Below, one piece after another: positions 6,873-16,381 of a DNA stretch of 64,000 bases. Location: contig JBBDXI010000080.1 in the NCBI GenBank assembly GCA_040902425.1, positions 29,391-93,390 of the forward strand, in the 5' to 3' direction. The notes below the pieces were generated by a model. That model was given only the letters and a program-made list of their open reading frames with translations, was not told the DNA's origin and made no database searches. Made by a program: the position numbers and the translations under genes. The stretch's first letter is position 1, and each line of letters begins with the position of its first letter. The DNA is from JBBDXI01 sp040902425 (GTDB lineage: Bacteria > Planctomycetota > Phycisphaerae > Phycisphaerales > UBA1924).

Positions 6873-8572
6873 CACCGGTTGGTCCACTCCGCCAGGTGCG
6901 ACATGAGGCGGCCGACATCGCTGGGGCGGACATCGCCCATCGTGGCGATCTGCGCCCACCCCCGCCGCTCCAGATACTCGCTCAGCCCCGCCACCTCGAA
7001 CCCCCACGAGCGGCACCGCGCCACGAACCGCGCCGAGGTCATCGACTTCGGGCAGACAAACGTCGTGATCACCGGCGCTGCGATCGTCTCCGGCGCCATC
7101 GGCTCGATCCCCGCCTGCCGCAGCCCCGCCCTCACCATCCGCCCCAGCCGCTCGTACCGGTCGTACCGCTTGCGCCGCCCCGTCGCCGTCTCGTAGACCG
7201 CGAGGGCCTCCCGCAGGGACATCACCTGCGGCGAGGAGAACGTGAACCGCGGCCCGTGGCATTCGATCGCCGACACGAGGTCCAGCGACGGCGCTACATC
7301 CTCCTTCTTCACCCGCTGGAGCACGAGCGGGTCCGCAAAGAGGATCGAGAGCCCCGCGTACGACCCAAGGGATTTCCCGCTGGCGCTGCTGGCCAGGTAC
7401 ACCCCTGTCAGGTCGAACGGCACCGCCCCCAGGCTGCTCACGCAATCCAGGCAGACCCGCGACCCGTTCCGGCGGGCCAGCCGCACCAGGCCCGGCAGGT
7501 CGTTCAAGACCCCCGTGCTCGACTCCAGGTGCACCCCCCACACCCAGTCCACCTTCTTGCCCTTCCCCAGCTTCCCCGCCACGGCATCCAGGTCCCACGG
7601 CTTGCCCCAGTCCCACGCCAGCGTCTGGAACGCCAGCCCCGCCCGCGCCGCCTGCCGCGTCAGCCGCTCCCCGAACTCCCCGTTCACCAGGATCAGCCCC
7701 GGACCGGTGGCCGGGTCGGCCGCCAGCGCCGCGGCGATCGCGTCGTTGCCCAGCGTCCCGCTCCCGGACATGAGCGCCACCCGCGAACTGCCCCCCGTCA
7801 TCTCGCACAGCCGGCGCCGGATCTCCTCGAAGGTTTCGATGAACGGCGAGGATCGGTGCCCGATCGGGGGGCTGCGGAAGGCCCGCCCCACGTGCGTTGA
7901 GATCTGCACCGGCCCGGGCGTGAACCGGGCGACCGACCGCCGGCGGGGCCGGTTCTTGATCCGCTCCTCGAAGCGGTCCACCAGCCCGGTCAGGGTGAGC
8001 GCCCGCCCGACCTCCATCGCCATCGGGATGAACGACGCCTCCCCCGAGCGGACCGCCGGCGCCAGGGCCTTGAACCCCAGCCGCCCGTACATCCGCTCGC
8101 GGTCCGCGATCCCCGAGATCACCAGGTGCGTGTACCCGTTGAGCTGCGCGTACCGGTGCAGGATGAACCCCAGCCCCGCGAACACCATGCTGCTCCGCTC
8201 GGCCCGCCCGATCGCCAGCAGCCGCACCTCCAGGATCCGGTCCCCCAGCCCCTCCAGGAGGGCCGGGTCCGGCAGCTTCTCCGCCACCGAGAACGGCGGC
8301 TGGTCGTGGGCCGAGACCATCCCCACCACCCGCCGCTCCCGCTTGGCGACCAGGTACACGTTCTTCTCGTGGAACTTGTCCACCAGCCGCCCCCCCCCGG
8401 GGTCGGCGTGCTGGGGGATCTCCCGCACGAAGGTCTGGTAGTTCAGCCGGTGGACCTGCTCGAGCTCATCGTCATCCACCGCGGCCTTGAACGAGTAGGG
8501 CCCGAGGCGGAGGACCGGGGGGAGTTCGTGCGTCTCGAGCGGCGAGGCGAGGGGACCCGTTGCGTGGGGCAT
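6872..8572 (-). CDS. Acyltransferase-aminotransferase class V fusion
   Basis: About 566 residues with two enzymes in one chain. Residues about 20-190 resemble GNAT/N-acyl amino acid synthase-type folds (VHRLNYQTFVREIPQHA, LEVRLLAIGRAERSS, MYGRLGFKAL). Residues about 215-560 are a class V aminotransferase of the alanine-glyoxylate type (FTPGPVQIS near the start, GSGTLGNDAI for phosphate binding, CLDCVSSLGAVPFD with the PLP Asp, Lys in SASGKSLGSYAGLS). The pairing suggests an amine or amino acid made by the second half is acylated by the first, or the N-terminal half is a sensor; neither is proven. ATG 8572 is chosen; an ATG at 8635 would add a proline-rich tail reaching toward the tRNA. It is coupled to the downstream zinc-ribbon gene by a one-base overlap. 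Confidence 0.82.
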   Translation of the reverse strand: MPHATGPLASPLETHELPPVLRLGPYSFKAAVDDDELEQVHRLNYQTFVREIPQHADPGGGRLVDKFHEKNVYLVAKRERRVVGMVSAHDQPPFSVAEKLPDPALLEGLGDRILEVRLLAIGRAERSSMVFAGLGFILHRYAQLNGYTHLVISGIADRERMYGRLGFKALAPAVRSGEASFIPMAMEVGRALTLTGLVDRFEERIKNRPRRRSVARFTPGPVQISTHVGRAFRSPPIGHRSSPFIETFEEIRRRLCEMTGGSSRVALMSGSGTLGNDAIAAALAADPATGPGLILVNGEFGERLTRQAARAGLAFQTLAWDWGKPWDLDAVAGKLGKGKKVDWVWGVHLESSTGVLNDLPGLVRLARRNGSRVCLDCVSSLGAVPFDLTGVYLASSASGKSLGSYAGLSILFADPLVLQRVKKEDVAPSLDLVSAIECHGPRFTFSSPQVMSLREALAVYETATGRRKRYDRYERLGRMVRAGLRQAGIEPMAPETIAAPVITTFVCPKSMTSARFVARCRSWGFEVAGLSEYLERRGWAQIATMGDVRPSDVGRLMSHLAEWTNR

Positions 8573-8674
8573 TGTGCGGAAGCGTACCGGCCGGGAAGCG
8601 AGCGTGCTTGGGGGAGGGGGAGATGGGGTATACAACCCGAACCGGCGGCCGCCTTGCCGAGGTTATCGGCCAAG

Positions 8675-8747
8675 TGGCCCCGCCCGGATTCGAACCGGGG
8701 ACCAAGCGATTATGAGTCGCCTGCTCTTACCGCTGAGCTACAGGGCC
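8675..8747 (-). tRNA. tRNA-Ile2 (CAT anticodon, lysidine type)
   Basis: 73-nt cloverleaf. Acceptor stem GGCCCTG/CGGGGCC with one T-G pair, discriminator A, T arm CCCGG-TTCGAAT-CCGGG. The anticodon loop CTCATAA has anticodon CAT. The segment AGAGCAGGCGACTCATAATC is the same as I remember in E. coli ileX-type tRNA, so this is the minor isoleucine tRNA whose C34 is converted to lysidine by TilS to read AUA, not a methionine tRNA. CCA is not encoded. Confidence 0.88.
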
Positions 8748-8913
8748 GCGGGGAGGAGGATACACCGCCTCGGCCCTCGGAAGGCTCGTGAGACGCTCCG
8801 GCGCTCTCCCCGGGCCGCGACGCGTCAAGGTGCGGCCACAATAGCCGCCCCGGTTCCCCGGGGTCCGAGACCCTTCGGGGCCGCTCGCCGGCCCGCCGGG
8901 GCGTCCGCATCCA

Positions 8914-10644
8914 TCAAGGACATCCCGCCGCGAACCGCGTCAGGAAGCACCCGAAGTCGGCGACGTTGAGGACCGGCTCGGTCGTGCTCCCGTCGCAGTT
9001 GGCGTACGGCTCGCCCGCGGCATAGCGGGTCAGGAAGCACGCGAAATCGGCGACGTTCACGACCGGCGGGAACGTGCTCCCGTCGCAGTTGGGGTAGCAC
9101 GCGATCACCACGTTCACCGGGTTGCTGATCGCGGTCGAGCACGCGTTGGTGGCCGTGAAGTCGTACTCGCCCGAGTCGTTCATCACGGTCGGATCGATTT
9201 GCAGGGTGGTCGTCGTCGAGCCCGTGATCCGGCCGTCGTCCGTCAGCGGAACCCCGTTCTTCCGCCAGCGGACGCTGGTGGCCCCCGTCGCCGCCGCCGT
9301 GAGCTCCATCGGCTGGCCCACTTCCACCTGGGGCTGGCTGGGGTGCTGCGTGATGACGGGCCCGGAGCAGACGGAGGTGATCGTGATCCGGTACAGCTGC
9401 GTCTGCGCGGGCGCGTTGGTCTCGTACACGCGGAGGTAGTGAGCCCCCGTCGTCAGCGGTGCGTTGGAGATCGTCTCCGCCAGCCCCGCGCCCGCGGATG
9501 CGGCGCCCGCGATCACCGTCGTGCCGTTGGACGCGTAGAGCGTCACCGCCAGGTCGGCCACCGCCAGCGCGTTGACGCTCAGCCCGCTGTTGCACGAGCC
9601 GTTGCTGTTCTGCGTGTTGCTCTCGTACGTCGAGCCGATCGGCGTCACCGTGATCGTCGCGCTCATCGCCGACGCCGCCGAGAACCAGAACCAGTCGGAC
9701 CTGCCGTCCGCGTCGATCGAGAGCAGGGCCGCGAACGGGTCGTTGCCCCCCGTCGGCGGCGCCGGGATGGTGCCCAGCGTGAGCGAGCCGCTGGGGTTGA
9801 GCGTGCCGAGCGGGCGCGCGGCGCCGAAGGACTCGTTCAGCTCGTGCGGGTCGCCGTAGTGGCGCTGCCCGGCGCGGATGTCGTCCTGCTGGGGCCCGTC
9901 GAAGGCGCTGCTGAGGAACGGCTCCATCAACTGCGAGCTGTTGTTCGTGCACACGTGCGCGATGCCGATCCCGTGCCCGTGCTCGTGGGCGATCGTGTTC
10001 CGCAGGAACCGGTTCTGGTTGGAGCTGCTCGCGAAGTTGTTGATGTCGCCGGAGTCCAGCACCATGTCGCCGCCGGGCGGGAAGCTGTTGTAGGCGAGCA
10101 CGCCGCTGCCGCCGTCGATGAAGTGCATCCCGATGCGGATGTCGCCGCGCGTCGAGCTGCCGCTGGAGCCCCACGACGCCCCGTCGTCCCAGTCCTGCCC
10201 CGGGGCCGTGATGCGGACGTACGTGATCCCCGTGAGCGCCGACCAGCGATCGAAGACCTGCTGGAACCGGTTGACCCACGTGGCACGCCCCCCTTGAGCA
10301 GCGAAGCCGCTGTCCATCGTCGCGAACAGGTTGCTGTTCGAGGAGGGCTCCCCGATCCCACCCGGGATGAAGACTGTGTCCGGCACGAGACTCCAGCTCA
10401 GCGTGCGGGGCGTCCCCTGCGACCCGGACCAGCGCGATCCGAGGTTGTAGTCGGCGGCGTAGAACAGCTGGTTATGCAGTTCGACGTACGTGTGGATGCG
10501 CTCGACGTACGCCGGGTCCGTCCCCTCGGCAAAGCAGGCCACGATCGGGGCCGGCTGGTGGGTGATGGGAGAGATCTGAGCGGGCGAGGGTGAAGCCGCG
10601 AGAGCGAAACAAGCCACCACCAGGGCGACAAGGCGTCCGTGCAT
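8914..10644 (-). CDS. Secreted metzincin protease with Ig-like domain and C-terminal repeats
   Basis: 576 residues. Signal peptide MHGRLVALVVACFALAASPSPA; zinc site HEHGHGIGIAH at 220-230, the matrixin/metzincin consensus HExxHxxGxxH with the catalytic Glu; a Met-turn candidate in SSQLMEP shortly after. The middle has a pre-peptidase C-like beta region (about 260-400), then an Ig-like domain (VITQHPSQPQVEVGQPMEL to DSGEYDFTATN). It ends with two cysteine/aspartate repeats (NCDGST...NVADF.CFL). Start ATG 10644 has a GGAGG ribosome-binding site about eight bases upstream. Probably an extracellular or surface protease for proteinaceous substrates. Monocistronic. Confidence 0.9.
   Translation of the reverse strand: MHGRLVALVVACFALAASPSPAQISPITHQPAPIVACFAEGTDPAYVERIHTYVELHNQLFYAADYNLGSRWSGSQGTPRTLSWSLVPDTVFIPGGIGEPSSNSNLFATMDSGFAAQGGRATWVNRFQQVFDRWSALTGITYVRITAPGQDWDDGASWGSSGSSTRGDIRIGMHFIDGGSGVLAYNSFPPGGDMVLDSGDINNFASSSNQNRFLRNTIAHEHGHGIGIAHVCTNNSSQLMEPFLSSAFDGPQQDDIRAGQRHYGDPHELNESFGAARPLGTLNPSGSLTLGTIPAPPTGGNDPFAALLSIDADGRSDWFWFSAASAMSATITVTPIGSTYESNTQNSNGSCNSGLSVNALAVADLAVTLYASNGTTVIAGAASAGAGLAETISNAPLTTGAHYLRVYETNAPAQTQLYRITITSVCSGPVITQHPSQPQVEVGQPMELTAAATGATSVRWRKNGVPLTDDGRITGSTTTTLQIDPTVMNDSGEYDFTATNACSTAISNPVNVVIACYPNCDGSTFPPVVNVADFACFLTRYAAGEPYANCDGSTTEPVLNVADFGCFLTRFAAGCP
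8917..9099 (-). repeat. Two C-terminal NCDGST/NVADF repeats of the metzincin
   Basis: The last 61 codons hold two copies of a unit of about 30 residues: PNCDGST, six residues, NVADFACFLTRYAAG, then ANCDGST, six residues, NVADFGCFLTRFAAG. The DNA repeats too (two NCDGST-coding blocks, around 8988 and 9078). Paired Asp/Asn and Cys residues recall dockerin or calcium-binding units. From memory this tail is common on exported Phycisphaerae proteins and may be a sorting or cell-surface anchoring signal; that role is inference. Confidence 0.75.
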
Positions 10645-10812
10645 CGAGAGACCTCCGCTGAGAGGGTACCCGGAATGGGGCGAGAACGCAGCGCTCCCAG
10701 CGTCCCATACGGGACCGTTCGGGCCGGGGTCCCCCCGGGGCCCGGCGGCCGCCCAGGCCCCACTGCGGGGGGGGGGCACCCCCCCCGGGGGCCGCCGATG
10801 CCGGGTCGCGAC

Positions 10813-13008
<2,196 letters not shown>

Positions 13009-13228
13009 GGGTGCTCCATCCGTGTTCGGTGCGTGAGGGGGCGGACGCCTGATTGTTGCGATCAGATGGGCGGATGCAAGTCGGCGCCGGGGCCCCTCGA
13101 GGTCCTGAAACCGGGATGAAACCGCGGATGAGGCCCGCGGCCGCTCGCCACGCCCCCGCGAACCGACCCGAAGCGACAGCATCTCCCCACCGGCCTCTCG
13201 GGGCCCGGGCCTCCTCCCGCCGTGCCAC

Positions 13229-13255
13229 GCTTCGCCGCCGTCCCCGGCGGCAAGC
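13229..13255 (-). repeat. Element C hairpin, divergent copy, reverse orientation
   Basis: Stem GCTTCGCCGCCG against CGGCGGCAAGC with loop TCCC (GGGA on the minus strand) and one bulged base. It is preceded by GTGCCAC, so in reverse complement it has the same architecture and GTGGCAC flank as the element C copy at 20949. It lies just past the stop of the acetyltransferase gene and could also act as a transcription terminator, though it lacks a T-run. Confidence 0.5.
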
Positions 13256-13268
13256 CGCGCCGCCACCC

Positions 13269-13778
13269 TCAGGCCGCGCCGCCGGCGCCATCCAGGTGCA
13301 TCTGCATCAACTCCACATCCAGCACCCGCCCGAACTTCTCGCCCACCCGCCGCATCGTCCCGATCCGCTCGAACCCCGCCCGCTCGTGCAGCGCGATGCT
13401 CGCCGGGTTGCCCTCCGCGATCCTCGCCAGCAGGACCGCCACCCCCGCCCGGCGCGCCCGGTCGATCAGTTCGGTCAGCAGCAGCCTTCCCACACCCCGG
13501 CCGCGCCACTGCGGATGCACGTACACCGAGTTCTCCGCCGACCGCCGGTACGCGCAGCGCTCCGACCACGGGTGCAGCCGCGCCCACCCGACCACCCGTC
13601 CCATCTCCTCGGCCGCGATCACCGGGTAGCGCTCCCGCGGGTGCGCGAGCAGCCACTCTCGCTGCGCCTCGGGCCCCTTGGGCTCGGTGTCAAACGTCGC
13701 GGTGCCGTGCAGCACCTGCTCGTGGTAGATCTCGAAGATCGCCGGAAGGTCCGCCTCGCGGGCGTCGCGCACGATCAC
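13269..13778 (-). CDS. GNAT N-acetyltransferase, phosphinothricin acetyltransferase-like
   Basis: 169-residue GNAT of the PAT/MddA subgroup, transferring acetyl from acetyl-CoA to an amine such as methionine sulfoximine-type or other amino acid analogues. Family marks: VRDAREADLPAIFEIYHEQV at the start, the acetyl-CoA loop WRGRGVGRLLL, and SIALHERAGFERIG. GTG 13778 is chosen because GGAG lies six bases upstream and it gives the usual short N-terminus; a TTG at 13817 would add 13 residues. It lies just upstream of glnN on the same strand (260-nt gap). A link to glutamine synthetase inhibitors is tempting but unsupported, since such genes are common. Confidence 0.86.
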   Translation of the reverse strand: MIVRDAREADLPAIFEIYHEQVLHGTATFDTEPKGPEAQREWLLAHPRERYPVIAAEEMGRVVGWARLHPWSERCAYRRSAENSVYVHPQWRGRGVGRLLLTELIDRARRAGVAVLLARIAEGNPASIALHERAGFERIGTMRRVGEKFGRVLDVELMQMHLDGAGGAA

Positions 13779-13839
13779 GGGCCTCTCCGTGCCAGGTTCG
13801 CCCCGTCTCCGGGGCAACCCGTGCTCCAGACCACCGATG

Positions 13840-14421
13840 TCACGCCCGCGGCCGCGGGTTGATGCTGACCGGCGGGACCGCGCCCGCGCCGGCGGCCACA
13901 GCGCCCGGGCCGCCCATGCCCCCCACGCCGCCCGCGGGCGCCATGCGCCCCTGCTCCACCGCCCGCTGCACCGCCTTGCTGATCTCGACGTACTGCATCC
14001 GCAGCTCCGCCAGCATCCGCGTGATGAACTGCTGCTCCGCCTCGTTCAGGTTGCCCCGCGTCTTCTCCTCCAGCATCGAGAGCATGTCGATGTTGAACTG
14101 CGCCAGCTCGAGCGACACCAGCCGTCGCCCCGTCTCCGGGTCCGGGAACGCCCCCAGATACAGCAGCGCCTGCGTCGCCAGCATCCGCACCAACTCCTCG
14201 AAGCTGGCCTTGGGGATCTCGTGCTCCTCCGGCCCCAGCCCCGCGGCTCCCGCCCCCCCCGGCGATCCCGCCGGTGAGCCCGGTCCCGCCGCGGGCGCGC
14301 CGCCCGGCCTGGGCGCCGGCGACCTGGCCTTCTCCGTAGCCGCCAGGCGCTCCTTCTCGGCATGCGCCTGCGACTTCCAGTCGGTGTCCACGATGATCTT
14401 GGGGCCCTCTTGATCGGCCAT
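13840..14421 (-). CDS. DUF1844 family protein
   Basis: 193 residues. The core about residues 65-145 (ASFEELVRMLATQALLYLGA, then LAQFNIDMLSMLEEKT and LNEAEQQFITRMLAELRMQY) matches the all-helical DUF1844 family found across planctomycetes and other bacteria. It is flanked by alanine/proline/glycine-rich linkers and a C-terminal VSINPRPRA. No signal peptide or enzyme motif. Start ATG 14421 with GGCGGG upstream. The divergent partner is the PpiC-like lipoprotein gene. Function unknown. Confidence 0.8.
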   Translation of the reverse strand: MADQEGPKIIVDTDWKSQAHAEKERLAATEKARSPAPRPGGAPAAGPGSPAGSPGGAGAAGLGPEEHEIPKASFEELVRMLATQALLYLGAFPDPETGRRLVSLELAQFNIDMLSMLEEKTRGNLNEAEQQFITRMLAELRMQYVEISKAVQRAVEQGRMAPAGGVGGMGGPGAVAAGAGAVPPVSINPRPRA

Positions 14422-14559
14422 GTCGCCCGCCTTTCCTGCGTTCGCCGCGTTCGGGCCGATTCTAGGCGGGAGCGCCCCGAACCCCGGTTTGAGCCCGGCG
14501 CGTGAAGCGCGTACCTTGTCGGACCAGCGCTGCCGTCGGGCGCTCCGGAGATCCCACGC

Positions 14560-15888
14560 GTGCGACCGAACGGAAGCGGCTCCATCTGGCTCGTGATGGC
14601 CGCCGCGGCCGCGCTCACGGCCGCCCCAGGCTGCGGGCTCATCCGCGTCCCGGGCGAGGCGGCGCCGCTCCGCCAAGTCCGCGGCCCCGGCGATGACCCG
14701 CCGCCTGTCGGTCCGCCGCGCCGGTCGGACACCGCCACGGTCGGCCTGCCGCCCGCCGCCGTGTACTCGCCGGGCGAGCCCCTGGATGTGGTCGCCATCC
14801 CCGGCGCCCCCGAGACCTCGGCCGCCTCGCCCGCCGCCGGCGCGCCCATCCTGATCGACCAGAAGGTCGGCGAGATCAACGGCCGCCCCATCCGCACGCG
14901 GGAGGTGCTCGACGAGGTCGGCGACCGCCTCGCCAAGGCCGCCGCCGAGCGGCTCCTCACGCTCGAGGAGTGGAAGGTGGTCCGCAACCGCGCCGACCTC
15001 GATCCCCGTATCGCGGGGAGCCGGGTCTCGCGCGACGACTGGATGCGGTTCGCCGCCTGGCAGATCGCTCTTGCCCTCAACAAGGTCCTCGAGGATGAGC
15101 TGCTGGAGGCCGAGGCCCGCGCCTCGCTCAAAGAGCGCGAGCGGCAGGGCCTCAGGTACATCCTCCAGGAGGCCCAGGGCGACCTCCGGCGCCAGTCCGG
15201 CGGCAGCCGCGCCGCCGCCGAGCGCCGCCTCGGCAAGACCGAGCAGCAGTTCCTCCGCGAGCGTGAGTCCACCATCCTTATCCAGCACCAGCTCATGGAG
15301 AGGGTGTACTCGCGGGCCCGCGTCAGCTGGAAGGATGTCCGCCTCTATTACGAGCGCAACTTCGAGCTCTACAACCCGCCCCCGGCCGCCCGCTTCCGGC
15401 TCATCCGCGTCCCCGCCTCGCGGACCGAGGCCGTGGCGAAGGTGCGGGAGGCCCTCGACGCCGGCGAACCGTTCGAGCGCGTGGCCGCGCTCCCCGAGAA
15501 CGCCCACAATGCCGCCACCGGCGGGCTGCTCGCCGACCTGCGCCCCTTCACCGGCGAGTACGCGCAGGCCGACCTGCGGCTCCCCCAGGTCATCCAGGCC
15601 GCGGCGCAGACGCTTCAGGAGAAGCAGTTCACCCGCGTCCCCGTGGACCACGCGGGCGACAAGGTCTGGGTCTACCTCGACGAGATCATCCGCAGGGCCC
15701 GCCCCCTCGCCCACCGCGATGTTCAGCTCGACATCGCCCGCATCCTGATCTCCACCGCCAGGAACCAGGAGCTGCGGAACTACATCAACCAGCTCAAGCG
15801 GCGGGCCAGTTTCTCGGATATGGATGTGATGATCCTGACCATCCTCCAGGCCGCCGCCGAACGCTACTGGCCCGAGGGCGTCCGGTAG
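14560..15888 (+). CDS. SurA/PpiC-like peptidyl-prolyl isomerase, probable lipoprotein
   Basis: 442 residues. The N-terminal hydrophobic stretch ends APGCGLI, a possible though imperfect lipobox. A proline-rich linker follows, then a SurA-like helical region (about 105-250: VGEINGRPIRTREVLDEVGD, long charged helices) and a parvulin-like segment (about 262-370: AARFRLIRVPASRTEAVAKV, GGLLADLRPF). Likely a periplasmic chaperone/foldase for outer-membrane proteins. The parvulin part is divergent, so isomerase activity is uncertain. GTG 14560 is supported by CGGAG nine bases upstream. yraN follows 48 nt later, probably in the same transcript. Confidence 0.72.
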   Translation: MRPNGSGSIWLVMAAAAALTAAPGCGLIRVPGEAAPLRQVRGPGDDPPPVGPPRRSDTATVGLPPAAVYSPGEPLDVVAIPGAPETSAASPAAGAPILIDQKVGEINGRPIRTREVLDEVGDRLAKAAAERLLTLEEWKVVRNRADLDPRIAGSRVSRDDWMRFAAWQIALALNKVLEDELLEAEARASLKERERQGLRYILQEAQGDLRRQSGGSRAAAERRLGKTEQQFLRERESTILIQHQLMERVYSRARVSWKDVRLYYERNFELYNPPPAARFRLIRVPASRTEAVAKVREALDAGEPFERVAALPENAHNAATGGLLADLRPFTGEYAQADLRLPQVIQAAAQTLQEKQFTRVPVDHAGDKVWVYLDEIIRRARPLAHRDVQLDIARILISTARNQELRNYINQLKRRASFSDMDVMILTILQAAAERYWPEGVR

Positions 15889-15936
15889 GCCGGGCCCCCG
15901 GTGCCTCGGCTCTCCGGGCCGTTCCGTTGGATCACC

Positions 15937-16368
15937 ATGCTCCGCCTCCTCACCCGCCTCCTCCGCCCCGCCCCGCGCGACGACCGCGAGCTCGGCCGCC
16001 TCGGAGAGCGGCACGCCGCGCGGCTCCTGCGGCGCGCCGGCTACACGGTCCTCGGCCGCAACATCCGCGTCCCCGCCGGCGAGGCCGACCTGGTCTGCCT
16101 CGCCCCCGACCGCGCCACCATCGTCATCGTGGAGGTGAAGACCCGCCGCCCCGGCGCGGCGACCTCGGCGCAGGGCAGCGCTGTGCCGCCGGAGGCGAGC
16201 ATCCATCGCGGGAAGCAGCGCAAGCTGCTGGAGGTCGCCCGGTCGCTCTCGCGCGCCAACGGGTGGGAGGGCCGCGCCGTCCGGATCGACATCGTCGCCA
16301 TCGACTGGCAGGAGGGCCAGCGCCCGCCGGTGGTCCGGCACTTCGTGGATGCGATGGTGGGGGGGTGA
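15937..16368 (+). CDS. yraN: YraN/UPF0102 nuclease-fold family protein
   Basis: 143 residues with the UPF0102 pattern: LGRLGERHAARLLRRAGY, VLGRNIRVPAGEADLVCL, IVIVEVKTRR. The Glu-Asp...Glu-x-Lys arrangement is that of the restriction endonuclease-like fold (PD-(D/E)xK), though the cellular role is not established. Start ATG 15937; an upstream GTG at 15901 would add 12 residues not typical of the family. It converges with the histidine kinase gene, with a 13-nt gap between stops. Confidence 0.85.
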   Translation: MLRLLTRLLRPAPRDDRELGRLGERHAARLLRRAGYTVLGRNIRVPAGEADLVCLAPDRATIVIVEVKTRRPGAATSAQGSAVPPEASIHRGKQRKLLEVARSLSRANGWEGRAVRIDIVAIDWQEGQRPPVVRHFVDAMVGG

Positions 16369-16381
16369 GCGCGGGGCTCCT

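Noticed and set aside
8675..8747. tRNA-Met
   Set aside because: Anticodon CAT alone would suggest Met, but the D arm and anticodon arm match the lysidine-type tRNA-Ile2.
13150..13778. Glutamine synthetase inhibitor-resistance module (GNAT beside glnN)
   Set aside because: PAT-like GNAT genes are common and the 260-nt gap contains a hairpin; adjacency alone does not support a functional pair.
13840..16341. Long minus-strand frame joining the DUF1844 gene with antisense of the PpiC-like gene
   Set aside because: Only the part from 14421 has real coding character; the rest is antisense to clear genes.
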